Shown piece by piece: positions 37,244 through 45,308 of a stretch of 64,000 nt of DNA; within the stretch, counting starts at the first letter, position 1, and each line of letters opens with the position of its first letter. The notes beneath the pieces are model-generated. The model ran no database searches. It was not told the origin of the DNA and saw only the letters and a list, made by a program, of their open reading frames with translations. Origin of the DNA: an uncultured bacterium (GTDB lineage Bacteria > Verrucomicrobiota > Lentisphaeria > Oligosphaerales > Oligosphaeraceae); the NCBI GenBank assembly GCA_902776645.1, contig CACYQT010000001.1, positions 159,410 through 223,409 of the forward strand, in the 5' to 3' direction. The position numbers and the translations under genes are program-made.

Positions 37244-38374
37244 ATGAACTTCACCTACGCCTCTCTTGATCCTGTTCCCGTCACGAAGCCCGGCCCGCAT
37301 GCCGCAGCCGAACTCCGCACCCATCAGGGCATCCCCAGCATGGAACGCACCGCCAAAGGACGACTCTTCGCCGTCTGGTACGCGGGCGGAACGACGGAAT
37401 GCCGTGACAACTACGTTATGATGGTCGTCAGCGACGACGACGGCAAGACGTGGTCCGACGCCGTCGCCGTCGTCGATCCGCCCCATCCGGACGTCCGCAC
37501 CTTCGATTCCAATTTGTGGATCGCCCCGAACGGCAAGTTCTTCTGGATCTGGGGGCAGGGCTGCGGCGGCGAAAGCGGCAGTTGGGACGTGTGGGACGGC
37601 ATCGTCGGAACATGGATCTCCGAACTCGAAAATCCGGACGACGATCCGGCGGACTTCCGCTTCACGCCGCCGCGACGCATCTCCAACGGCGTCATGATGG
37701 ACAAGCCGACTGTTCTCTCCGATGGCACATGGGCCTTTCCGTGCTCCGTCTGGACGGGGGATAAATATCGCAGGCATGAATCGCTGAACGTCGTGCAGGG
37801 CGCGTGGATGGTCGTCTCCACCGATGAAGGCAAGTCGTTCCAATACCGTGGCTTCGTCGATATGCACGACATCGAAGGCGGCGCGACCGCGACATTCGAC
37901 GAACACATCTACGTCGAGCATGACGACGGCAGCCTCGCCTGCTATCTGCGCGTCCACAAAGGCGTCGCCGTCAGCCGTTCATACGACAAAGGCTTCACAT
38001 GGTCGAAACCTGTCCTTTCCAATATTAAAGGGCCTGATTCGCGCTTCTTCATCCGCCGTCTCCAGTCCGGCAGCCTCCTGCTCGTCAACAACGACAGCGA
38101 TACCAAACGTGCGAAAATGACCGCCTGGCTGTCGAAAGACGACGGCAGGACATGGCCCTACGCCCTCACACTCGATCCCGTTGATCACGACGTCGCCTAT
38201 CCGGACGGCAAGCAGGCGCCAGACGGCTCCATCTACATCATCCATGATTTCGCGCGGCGCGAAGGCGGCTACGTCTTCATGCACCGTGTCACGGAGGACG
38301 ACATCGTCGCAGGCAAACTCGTCACGCCGACATCATGGCTCCATCGGCTCGTCGGCAAGTCGAAGCCTGTCTAG
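37244..38374 (+). CDS. Sialidase/BNR-repeat protein
   Basis: This 376-residue six-bladed-propeller protein has four Asp-box repeats: SDDDGKTW, STDEGKSF, SYDKGFTW and SKDDGRTW. The opening HQGIPSMERTAKGRLFAVWYAG is typical of GH33-like sialidase-fold proteins of Lentisphaerota and Planctomycetota. The Arg triad cannot be confirmed by eye, so true sialidase activity is unproven. No signal peptide, suggesting a cytoplasmic role. It follows the esterase gene in the same direction. Confidence 0.82.
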   Translation: MNFTYASLDPVPVTKPGPHAAAELRTHQGIPSMERTAKGRLFAVWYAGGTTECRDNYVMMVVSDDDGKTWSDAVAVVDPPHPDVRTFDSNLWIAPNGKFFWIWGQGCGGESGSWDVWDGIVGTWISELENPDDDPADFRFTPPRRISNGVMMDKPTVLSDGTWAFPCSVWTGDKYRRHESLNVVQGAWMVVSTDEGKSFQYRGFVDMHDIEGGATATFDEHIYVEHDDGSLACYLRVHKGVAVSRSYDKGFTWSKPVLSNIKGPDSRFFIRRLQSGSLLLVNNDSDTKRAKMTAWLSKDDGRTWPYALTLDPVDHDVAYPDGKQAPDGSIYIIHDFARREGGYVFMHRVTEDDIVAGKLVTPTSWLHRLVGKSKPV

Positions 38375-38432
38375 GCTACCATATGTATAATACATCATCA
38401 GAAAAAAAGTGATTTTTTTCTCAAAAAATGAT

Positions 38433-38460
38433 TTGAATTTTCCCAAAAGCTGTTTATCTT
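38433..38460 (+). promoter_or_regulatory. Putative trp operon promoter
   Basis: TTGAAT (38433-38438), a 16-nt spacer and TATCTT (38455-38460), 36 nt before the leader peptide ATG. The -10 is the same as in the toxin-antitoxin promoter. No clear operator is visible. Confidence 0.55.
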
Positions 38461-38496
38461 GTTTGGCGTTTCCCAAAAAAACAACAATAAGACACA

Positions 38497-38580
38497 ATGA
38501 ACACGAACCTCACAATCAATACGCAAGCTTGGTGGTGGCGTGACCTCAGGAGGCCAACGCCGCGTTACCTTGTGGTTTGA
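38497..38580 (+). CDS. trpL: trp leader peptide
   Basis: This 27-residue frame begins MNTNLTINTQAWWWRDL and ends YLVV. It holds three consecutive Trp codons (38530-38538), a signature of ribosome-sensing attenuators. It lies between the promoter and an intrinsic terminator, just before trpE. Stalling for charged tRNA-Trp would free the downstream antiterminator. The peptide itself probably has no other role. The Shine-Dalgarno is weak (AATAAGACACA). Confidence 0.85.
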   Translation: MNTNLTINTQAWWWRDLRRPTPRYLVV

Positions 38581-38652
38581 TCATGTGAAGGTGAAATAGA
38601 ACTCAAAACAAGTGTAGAAGACGGATTGGCCGATGCCAGTCCGTCTTTTTTT
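38537..38652 (+). promoter_or_regulatory. trp attenuator with 1:2, 2:3 and 3:4 pairings
   Basis: Pause hairpin: GGCGT (38537-38541) with ACGCC (38557-38561). Antiterminator: GGCCAA (38552-38557) with TTGGCC (38626-38631). Terminator: GACGGATTGGC (38620-38630) with GCCAGTCCGTC (38635-38645), loop CGAT, then seven T residues to 38652. The pairings are mutually exclusive. The Trp codons sit at the 5' edge of arm 1, so a stalled ribosome should favour the antiterminator. Confidence 0.85.
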
Positions 38653-38683
38653 GTGCAAAAATCATATCAACAGGAGAAAGGCC

Positions 38684-40162
38684 ATGATGAGGAAAACAGA
38701 TTACCAGAGATTTGAGAAGTTGGCGGAAAACGGCGTGATCGTGCCTGTGTTCCAGGAACTTCCGGCGGACATGGAGACGCCCGTCTCCGTATTGGAGCGC
38801 TTTGTCAACGATGAAAACGTCTGCCTGATGGAAAGCGTCGAGAACAGCGAAAAGTTCGGTCGCTATTCATTTTTGGGCGTCCATCCGCACGGGATGTTCA
38901 TTGTGGAGGGCGGAGAGCCATACATGCTTGTCGCGGGCCAGCGACTACGACTAAAATACGACAAATTTCCGCTGGACGCCCTTCGCGCGTTGGTCTCCGG
39001 CAAGAAGGTCGTCCGCGATCCGCTGCTGCCGCCGCTGCCCGGCGGCGCCATCGGCTACTGCTGCTACGAGGCGGTCGGCATGTTCGAGAAGCTGCCCGAG
39101 CCGAAGGCCGGTCTGGACATGCCTGTCTGCGCCTTCATGCTGACGGACGAGATCATCGCCTTCGACAACATGCGCCACACAATGATGGTCATTGTCAACA
39201 TCCATTTGGATAATTTCGCCAATCACCGTGACGCCTTCGCCGCCGCCGAAAAGCGTCTTGCCGCGCTTGTCGAACGCATCCAGACGCCTGTGACCAAGCA
39301 TATTACATTGGAAAAAGAGGAAAAAGTCCAACTGCAGCCGGAGATGACACGCGAGTATTTTGAACAAATGGTCGAGAAAGCCAAGCAGTACATCACGGAG
39401 GGTGAAATCATCCAAGTCGTTCCGTCGCAGAGTTTCAGCGCGGAAACAACCATCCCGCCGTTTCTGATGTACCGCGCCCTGCGTCTTGTCAATCCGTCCC
39501 CCTACATGTTCTACCTTAAATTGGGGGAGGAGACGCTGGTCGGTTCATCGCCGGAGACGCTGGTCAAATTGGAAAATGGCCGCAGCACCGTCCGCCCCAT
39601 CGCAGGAACCCGCAAACGTGGCGCGACGCCTGCCGAAGACCGCCGTCTCATGGACGAACTGCTCCATGACGAAAAGGAATGCGCGGAGCATCTCATGCTG
39701 GTCGATCTGGCCCGCAACGACATCGGCCGCACGGCCTCCATCGGCAGCGTGCAGGTCAAATCCTTCATGGCCGTCGAGAAATATTCACATGTCATGCACA
39801 TCGTCAGCGACGTGGAAGGCATGCTCGATCCGAAATACGACGCCTTCGACCTCTTGGCCACCACCTTCCCGGCGGGAACGCTCTCTGGTGCGCCGAAGAT
39901 CCGCGCCATGGAAATCATCCACGAACTGGAGCCAAAACCGCGCGGGGCATACGGTGGAAGCGTCGGATACATCAGTTACGACGGCAACATGGACATGGCC
40001 ATCACGATCCGCACATTGGAGGCCCGCAATGGAAAAATCCGCGTCCAGGCGGGAGCGGGCATCGTCTATGATTCCATACCCGCCAATGAATATCAAGAAA
40101 CCATCAACAAAGCCGCAGCCCTTTTCAAAAGCGTCGAATTCGCAGGGAGGAACCTCAAATGA
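38684..40162 (+). CDS. trpE: Anthranilate synthase component I
   Basis: A 492-residue chorismate-binding enzyme that, with TrpG, makes anthranilate from chorismate and glutamine. The feedback-binding segment reads LMES, a variant of LLES. The catalytic domain shows IQVVPSQ, RPIAGTRKRG, HLMLVDLARND and FPAGTLSGAPKIRAMEII. ATG 38684 has AGGAGA 6 nt upstream. Its stop overlaps the trpG start (ATGA), so the two subunits are translationally coupled. Expression is controlled by the attenuator just upstream. Confidence 0.96.
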   Translation: MMRKTDYQRFEKLAENGVIVPVFQELPADMETPVSVLERFVNDENVCLMESVENSEKFGRYSFLGVHPHGMFIVEGGEPYMLVAGQRLRLKYDKFPLDALRALVSGKKVVRDPLLPPLPGGAIGYCCYEAVGMFEKLPEPKAGLDMPVCAFMLTDEIIAFDNMRHTMMVIVNIHLDNFANHRDAFAAAEKRLAALVERIQTPVTKHITLEKEEKVQLQPEMTREYFEQMVEKAKQYITEGEIIQVVPSQSFSAETTIPPFLMYRALRLVNPSPYMFYLKLGEETLVGSSPETLVKLENGRSTVRPIAGTRKRGATPAEDRRLMDELLHDEKECAEHLMLVDLARNDIGRTASIGSVQVKSFMAVEKYSHVMHIVSDVEGMLDPKYDAFDLLATTFPAGTLSGAPKIRAMEIIHELEPKPRGAYGGSVGYISYDGNMDMAITIRTLEARNGKIRVQAGAGIVYDSIPANEYQETINKAAALFKSVEFAGRNLK

Positions 40163-40737
40163 TTTTCGTTCTTGACAATTATGATTCATTCACTTACAAT
40201 CTCGTCCACCTAATGGGCTCCCTTGGCGCGGAGATGGTGGTGGAACGCAACCGCGAGACATCCGTAGCCGCCATCATGGCCATGCGGCCGGACGGCATCC
40301 TGCTATCGCCTGGCCCGAGCCGCCCGGAAAACGCGGGCTGCATGCTCGATTTGATCCATGCGGTGACGGGACGCATTCCCATGCTCGGCGTCTGCCTCGG
40401 CCATCAGGCCATCGGCCACGCTTTCGGCGCGAAGGTCGTTTCCGCTAAACGCATCATGCACGGCAAGCTGTCCACGATTCACCATGACGGCAAAGGCGTC
40501 TTCCAGAATGTCCCGCAGGATTTCAAAGCCGTCCGCTACCATTCGCTCGCCTTGGAAGAGGCCACGCTGCCGGACTGCCTTGAAATCACGGCCCGCTCCG
40601 AAGACGGTGAAATCATGGGCGTCCGCCACAAGGAACTGCCGATCGAAGGCATCCAGTATCATCCGGAATCCATCATGACGGAGGCCGGCCGCCAGCAGTT
40701 GATGAATTTTCTTAATCGTTGCCGTGTAGAATATTAA
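40159..40737 (+). CDS. trpG: Anthranilate synthase component II (glutamine amidotransferase)
   Basis: A 192-residue class I glutaminase supplying ammonia to TrpE. The oxyanion/Cys motif is LGVCLGHQAIG (nucleophile Cys). The His-Glu pair is in IQYHPESIMTE, and GILLSPGPSRPENAG is the standard N-terminal loop. It could also serve p-aminobenzoate synthesis, but the operon context says tryptophan. It overlaps trpE by 4 nt. Confidence 0.95.
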   Translation: MIFVLDNYDSFTYNLVHLMGSLGAEMVVERNRETSVAAIMAMRPDGILLSPGPSRPENAGCMLDLIHAVTGRIPMLGVCLGHQAIGHAFGAKVVSAKRIMHGKLSTIHHDGKGVFQNVPQDFKAVRYHSLALEEATLPDCLEITARSEDGEIMGVRHKELPIEGIQYHPESIMTEAGRQQLMNFLNRCRVEY

Positions 40738-40741
40738 AATA

Positions 40742-40840
40742 GTAGGGGCAGCGAGGGCGTCCCGCCCTTGGAGGGAGGGGTAGCGAGGGCGTCCCGCCCT
40801 TGGGAGGAGGGGTAACAAGGGCGTCCCGCCCTTGGAAATA
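40742..40840. repeat. Three GCGAGGGCGTCCCGCCCTTGG palindromes inside the trp operon
   Basis: Three tandem units of GGGCGTCCCGCCC with flanking TAGCGA/CTTGG lie in the 156-nt trpG-trpD gap. Each can form an AAGGGCGTCCCGCCCTT hairpin. They are a sequence variant of the palindrome family at 3819-3946, and may stabilise mRNA or reduce trpD expression. Confidence 0.75.
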
Positions 40841-40893
40841 CCAAAATAAACAGCAAAAACCATTTTACATAAAGGTAGCAAGGAGAAACAACC

Positions 40894-41898
40894 ATGAAGG
40901 ATTTACTGAAAAAAGTCATGAACGGGCAGAATCTGACCGAAGAGGAATCCGCCGACATGCTCGACAAAATGGCGAACACCGACAACTACGCGCAGGCGGG
41001 AGCCCTTCTTTCCGCGTTGGAAATGAAAGGCGAAAGCGTCTCCGAACTGATTGGCGCGGCGCAATATCTGAGAAAACACGCCGATGCGATCCATGTCGCC
41101 AAACCATGTGTCGATGTGGTCGGCACAGGCGGCGACGGCGGTGCGTCGTTCAATGTCTCGACGACCGCCGCGTTTGTCGCGGCGGGCGCGGGTGTGACGG
41201 TTGCAAAACACGGCAACCGAGCCGTTTCCGGCAAGAGCGGCGCGGCGGATGTGTTGGCCGAACTCGGTTACAATCTGGACATGCCGCGCGACGCCGTCGA
41301 ACATGCCATCGACGGCGACGGCATCGGCTTCCTCTTCGCGCGGACGCTCCATCCCGTCATGGGCAAGGTGGCGCCGTTGCGCAAGGCGCTTGGCGTCCAT
41401 ACCATATTCAATCTGCTCGGCCCGTTGTCCAATCCCGCAAATGCCGAAGGCATCGTGCTCGGCGTATGGGACGCACGGCTTGTCCCATTGTTCGCGGAGG
41501 CGCTGCGCGGCCTTGGCATGAAACGCGCGTTGGTCGTCCACAGCCGTGACGGATTGGATGAAATCTCTGCCACCGCCCCGACGGACTACGCACAGCTTGA
41601 CGGCGACGACATCACCTACGGCGTCATCGAACCGACCGATCTGCTGCCTTCCGAAGAGACGGAGGGCGATACGGCCGGCGGCACGCCTTCCGACAATGCC
41701 GTTATCCTGCGCGAGATTCTGGACGGCAACGACCATACGGCCAGACGCGGCATGGTCGTGCTGAACGCCGCCGCCACCTGCATGGTCGCCGGTCTTGGAA
41801 GCAGTCTGGCGGATTGCATCCCCTTGGCGGAACGCTCCATAGACACGAAGGCCGCCCTCCACAAACTGGAGACGCTGGTGGAGGCCAGCCGCGCATGA
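40894..41898 (+). CDS. trpD: Anthranilate phosphoribosyltransferase
   Basis: A 334-residue enzyme transferring ribose-5-phosphate from PRPP to anthranilate. Diagnostic motifs are VVGTGGDGGASFNVSTTAAF (PRPP and anthranilate loop), KHGNRAVSGKSGAADVLAELG and FNLLGPLSNPA. It is separate from trpG, unlike the fused E. coli form. AAGGAGAAACAACC precedes the ATG. The stop overlaps the trpC start (ATGA). Confidence 0.96.
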   Translation: MKDLLKKVMNGQNLTEEESADMLDKMANTDNYAQAGALLSALEMKGESVSELIGAAQYLRKHADAIHVAKPCVDVVGTGGDGGASFNVSTTAAFVAAGAGVTVAKHGNRAVSGKSGAADVLAELGYNLDMPRDAVEHAIDGDGIGFLFARTLHPVMGKVAPLRKALGVHTIFNLLGPLSNPANAEGIVLGVWDARLVPLFAEALRGLGMKRALVVHSRDGLDEISATAPTDYAQLDGDDITYGVIEPTDLLPSEETEGDTAGGTPSDNAVILREILDGNDHTARRGMVVLNAAATCMVAGLGSSLADCIPLAERSIDTKAALHKLETLVEASRA

Positions 41899-42668
41899 AC
41901 ATTCTCGCTGAAATCGTTGAAAAACTGAAGCCGCGTCTGGAGGAGCGGAAACGCGCCTTGCCGATGGACGTTTTGGCTGAACAGGCCGCGCAGGCTCCCG
42001 CCAGACCGAAATTCGCCGACGCGTTTCGCGGTGATGGTGTACACATCATCGCCGAACTGAAGAAGGCCTCTCCATCCAAGGGGCTTATCCGCAATGATTT
42101 GAATGTGACGTCATTGGCGGCGGAATTGGCGGCGAACGGCGCGGCGACGTTGTCCGTTCTGACGGAGCCAAACTACTTTCTCGGTAGCGAAGAGAATCTG
42201 GCCATTGCGGCGAAAACGGTTTCCATCCCGTTGCTGCGCAAGGATTTCATCTTTGATGAATACCAGATTCTCGAAGCAAAGGCGTTGGGCGCGTCATGCG
42301 TGCTGCTCATCGCCGCCATGCTGCCTGCCGAACGCTTCCAACAGTTATTGGAATATGCTCATGCCCAAGGACTTGACGTTCTTGGCGAAGCGCATTCGGA
42401 AGAAGAGCTGAAGACGGCGGTGACGGCGGATTTGGTCGGCGTGAACGCCCGTGATCTCCGCACGTTCGGAACATCGCTGGAACGTTCCGCCGCACTGATT
42501 CGCACGATTCCGAAAGACCGTGTCGCCATCGCGGAAAGCGCCGTCCGTAATCGCGCGGACATGGACATGATGACGGCCGCGGGAGCGAAAGGCTTTCTTA
42601 TCGGCGAGACGCTCATGCGGGCGGAGCATCCGGGCTTGAAACTGAAGGAGCTGTTGCAATGTTGCTGA
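41895..42668 (+). CDS. trpC: Indole-3-glycerol phosphate synthase
   Basis: A 257-residue TIM-barrel enzyme closing the ring from CdRP to indole-glycerol phosphate. IIAELKKASPSKGLI holds the catalytic Lys and Glu. PLLRKDFIFDEYQILEAKALGASCVLL, VGVNARDLRTFGTSLE and AIAESAVRN are the other family signatures. The true start is the ATG at 41895, overlapping the trpD stop. It overlaps trpF by 10 nt, so translation is coupled. Confidence 0.95.
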   Translation: MNILAEIVEKLKPRLEERKRALPMDVLAEQAAQAPARPKFADAFRGDGVHIIAELKKASPSKGLIRNDLNVTSLAAELAANGAATLSVLTEPNYFLGSEENLAIAAKTVSIPLLRKDFIFDEYQILEAKALGASCVLLIAAMLPAERFQQLLEYAHAQGLDVLGEAHSEEELKTAVTADLVGVNARDLRTFGTSLERSAALIRTIPKDRVAIAESAVRNRADMDMMTAAGAKGFLIGETLMRAEHPGLKLKELLQCC

Positions 42669-43246
42669 AAATCTGCGGCATCACATGGGAGGAAGACGCG
42701 GTTTGCGCCATGCAGAATGGTGCGGATTTTATCGGCGCCATTCTTGTGGAAACTTCCAGACGCTATGTCACAACGGGGCAGGCCAAGCGGATTTTCTCGG
42801 CGGTGGAACCAGCGAAAAGCGTTCTTGTCGTGAGAAATATGGAGCTGGCCAAGCTTCAGGCCGTCATCGACGCCATCCATCCGTACGCCGTGCAGCTGCA
42901 TGGCCATGAAACACCGGAATACGCCATGCGCCTGAAAGATGTGAAAATATGGAAAGCATTCAATCTGAATGCATTGGAAGATCTTCAAGAGGCCGTGGAT
43001 TTTCCTGCGGACATCATCGTCGCCGATTCAGGCGGCGGCACAGGGCAACCATGCGACTGGTCACGCGCCGCCGAACTGGCCCGTCAGCGTCCTGTGTTTC
43101 TGGCGGGCGGCATCACGCCGGAGAATGTGCAGGAGGCCATCGCCGCCGTCCATCCTGTCGGCATCGACGTGGCGGGTGGCGTGGAATCCGTTCCAGGCAT
43201 CAAAGATCATGAGAAAATAAAGAAGCTTTGTAACATCATAAAGTAA
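42659..43246 (+). CDS. trpF: Phosphoribosylanthranilate isomerase
   Basis: A 195-residue TIM-barrel isomerase converting PRA to CdRP. It starts LLKICGITWEEDAVCA (catalytic Cys in KICG) and contains AVQLHGHETPEYA and FLAGGITPENVQEAI, with the catalytic Asp in VADSGGGTG. It ends with IDVAGGVESVPGIKDHEKI. Slightly short but complete. It overlaps trpC and is followed by a 47-nt gap before trpB. Confidence 0.94.
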   Translation: MLLKICGITWEEDAVCAMQNGADFIGAILVETSRRYVTTGQAKRIFSAVEPAKSVLVVRNMELAKLQAVIDAIHPYAVQLHGHETPEYAMRLKDVKIWKAFNLNALEDLQEAVDFPADIIVADSGGGTGQPCDWSRAAELARQRPVFLAGGITPENVQEAIAAVHPVGIDVAGGVESVPGIKDHEKIKKLCNIIK

Positions 43247-43293
43247 TATAAAGAGGTGCAGGCTTTGCCCTGCGCGAAAAAGGAGTATTTGCC

Positions 43294-44478
43294 ATGAACA
43301 TGCATTATGGAATCTATGGCGGGCAGTATGTACCCGAAACGCTGACGGGAGCGTTGCGCGAACTCGCGCAGACGTATCTTGAGGCGAAGGACGATCCCGC
43401 CTTCCGCACGGAACTGGACGACCTGCTGAAACACTACGTCGGCCGCGAATCGCCGCTCTACTATGCCAAACGGCTTTCGGAGCATCTTGGCGGATCACGC
43501 ATCTACTTGAAACGAGAGGATTTAAACCATACAGGCGCACACAAAATCAACAACACGATGGGCCAGGCTCTGCTGGCCCGCCGCATGGGCAAGAAACGGC
43601 TCATCGCCGAAACAGGCGCGGGCATGCATGGCGTCGCCACCGCGACCGTCGCCGCGCTCTTCGGCATGGAATGTGAAATCTTCATGGGCTCCGTCGATGT
43701 GGCGCGGCAGTCACCGAATGTCGATCGCATGCATGCTCTTGGCGCGAAAGTCCGTTCCATCACAGAGGGGGGCGCCACGTTGAAAGACGCCATGAACGCG
43801 GCATTGCGTGAATGGGCCTCCTGCAGCGACACGACGTTCTATCTGATCGGAACGGCGGCCGGTCCGTATCCTTATCCTATGCTGGTCAAGGACTTCCAAT
43901 CGGTCATCGGCAAGGAAACGCGCCGTCAATGTCTGGAAATGTGCGGCCGTCTGCCGGACGAAGTCGTCGCCTGCGTCGGCGGCGGTTCCAACGCCATCGG
44001 CATGTTCGCGGGATTCGAAGACACGCCGCAAGTCCGTCGTGTCGGCGTCGAAGCGGGCGGCATGGGCATCGCCACAGGGCAGCACGCCGCCTCCATCAAC
44101 GGCGGCAAAGTCGGCATCCTGCACGGCATGAAAGCGTACTTCCTGCAAGATGCAAATGGCCAGATGCTAGATACTTATTCTGTTTCGGCAGGCTTGGACT
44201 ATCCGGGCGTCGGCCCAGAGCACTGCATGCTGGCGGACGAAAAACTCGCCTCCTATGAAGTCGCCAACGACGACGAAGCCGTCGCCGCCTTCGACACGCT
44301 CTGCCGTTTTGAAGGCATCATCCCCGCGCTCGAAAGCTCCCATGCGCTAGCATACGCCATTCGCGAGGCGCCGAAACACGGAAACGACCATATCATTGTC
44401 GTAAATCTCTCCGGCCGTGGTGACAAAGACATGGACAACATCAAACAATACAAGGAAAATCATGGACAGAATCGCTAA
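43294..44478 (+). CDS. trpB: Tryptophan synthase beta chain (unusual active-site loop)
   Basis: A 394-residue PLP enzyme joining indole and serine. The PLP Lys is in HTGAHKINN, and the phosphate-binding loop is [12 protein letters not shown]. The catalytic Glu is kept in AETGAGMHG. The Gln found in the canonical GAGQHG carboxylate loop is Met here, an uncommon change. Other features ([31 protein letters not shown]) are typical of TrpB1. AAGGAGTATTTGCC precedes the ATG. The trpA start lies inside its last codons. Confidence 0.95.
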   Translation: MNMHYGIYGGQYVPETLTGALRELAQTYLEAKDDPAFRTELDDLLKHYVGRESPLYYAKRLSEHLGGSRIYLKREDLNHTGAHKINNTMGQALLARRMGKKRLIAETGAGMHGVATATVAALFGMECEIFMGSVDVARQSPNVDRMHALGAKVRSITEGGATLKDAMNAALREWASCSDTTFYLIGTAAGPYPYPMLVKDFQSVIGKETRRQCLEMCGRLPDEVVACVGGGSNAIGMFAGFEDTPQVRRVGVEAGGMGIATGQHAASINGGKVGILHGMKAYFLQDANGQMLDTYSVSAGLDYPGVGPEHCMLADEKLASYEVANDDEAVAAFDTLCRFEGIIPALESSHALAYAIREAPKHGNDHIIVVNLSGRGDKDMDNIKQYKENHGQNR

Positions 44479-45226
44479 TATTTTCGCGGCACGCAAGCCG
44501 CTCGTCATTTTCACAAGCGTCGGCTATCCCACGGAGGAGCAGAGTGAACAGGCTGTCTGCGCCGCCATTGAAAAAGGCGCGGACATCATCGAACTGGGCG
44601 TCCCGTTCTCCGATCCGATGGCGGACGGACCGGTCATTTCCGCTGCGTCGCAAGTCGCCATCAAAGAAGGCATGACGTTGCCGAAAACCATCGCCTTCGC
44701 CGCCCGTCTGCGTGCTAAATATCCGCAGACGGGACTGATTCTGTTCAGCTACATGAATCCGTTGCTGCATATCGGCTATGACGCTGTCTGCCAACAGCTT
44801 GCCAATGCTGGCGTCGATGGAATTCTGCCTGTTGATTTGCCTCTGGAAGAACGCAATGAACTGCTCGCGCCCGCCCGTGCGCACGGCCTCCACGTCATCC
44901 CGTTGGTTTCGCCGTTGACGCCTGAAGATCGCGTCGCGAAAATCGTCGAAGGCATGACGGGATTCGTCTATTACATTAATGTCGCGGGCGTCACGGGCGC
45001 GCGGGACACGCTGCCGCCGGAAGTCGCCGAACGGATCGCGATGATCAAACGACACACGTCTCTGCCTGTCGCCGCCGGCTTCGGCATCGCCTCCGCCGCG
45101 GCCGCCAAAGCCGCCGCGAATGCCGCTGACGGCGTCATTTCCGGCAGTGGCTTCGTCAAAGCGACCGCCGTCTCGCCGCAGGCGGCGGCGGATTTCACCG
45201 CCGAGCTCCTGCGCGGCATGAAGTAA
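44462..45226 (+). CDS. trpA: Tryptophan synthase alpha chain
   Basis: A 254-residue TIM-barrel subunit that cleaves indole-glycerol phosphate to indole and passes it to Trp[21 protein letters not shown] holds the catalytic Glu and Asp, and [14 protein letters not shown] and [15 protein letters not shown] are conserved loops. The ATG at 44462 overlaps the trpB end by 17 nt and follows AAGGAAAATC. It is the last gene of the operon and is followed by palindromic repeats, not an obvious T-rich terminator. Confidence 0.94.
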   Translation: MDRIANIFAARKPLVIFTSVGYPTEEQSEQAVCAAIEKGADIIELGVPFSDPMADGPVISAASQVAIKEGMTLPKTIAFAARLRAKYPQTGLILFSYMNPLLHIGYDAVCQQLANAGVDGILPVDLPLEERNELLAPARAHGLHVIPLVSPLTPEDRVAKIVEGMTGFVYYINVAGVTGARDTLPPEVAERIAMIKRHTSLPVAAGFGIASAAAAKAAANAADGVISGSGFVKATAVSPQAAADFTAELLRGMK

Positions 45227-45302
45227 CGACGGCGTCTCGCCGTCGGTTGTAACGACTATGTCTCGCCGTTGGTTGCCATCAACGGCGAAGACGCCGTCGA
45301 TG
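45224..45302. repeat. Palindromic ACGGCGTCTCGCCGT repeats at the trp operon end
   Basis: TAACGACGGCGTCTCGCCGT occurs twice (one degenerate), followed by an inverted unit ATCAACGGCGAAGACGCCGT. Together they can form short or long hairpins between the convergent trpA and helicase genes, and may serve as a transcription barrier. Confidence 0.7.
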
Positions 45303-45308
45303 CATCCG

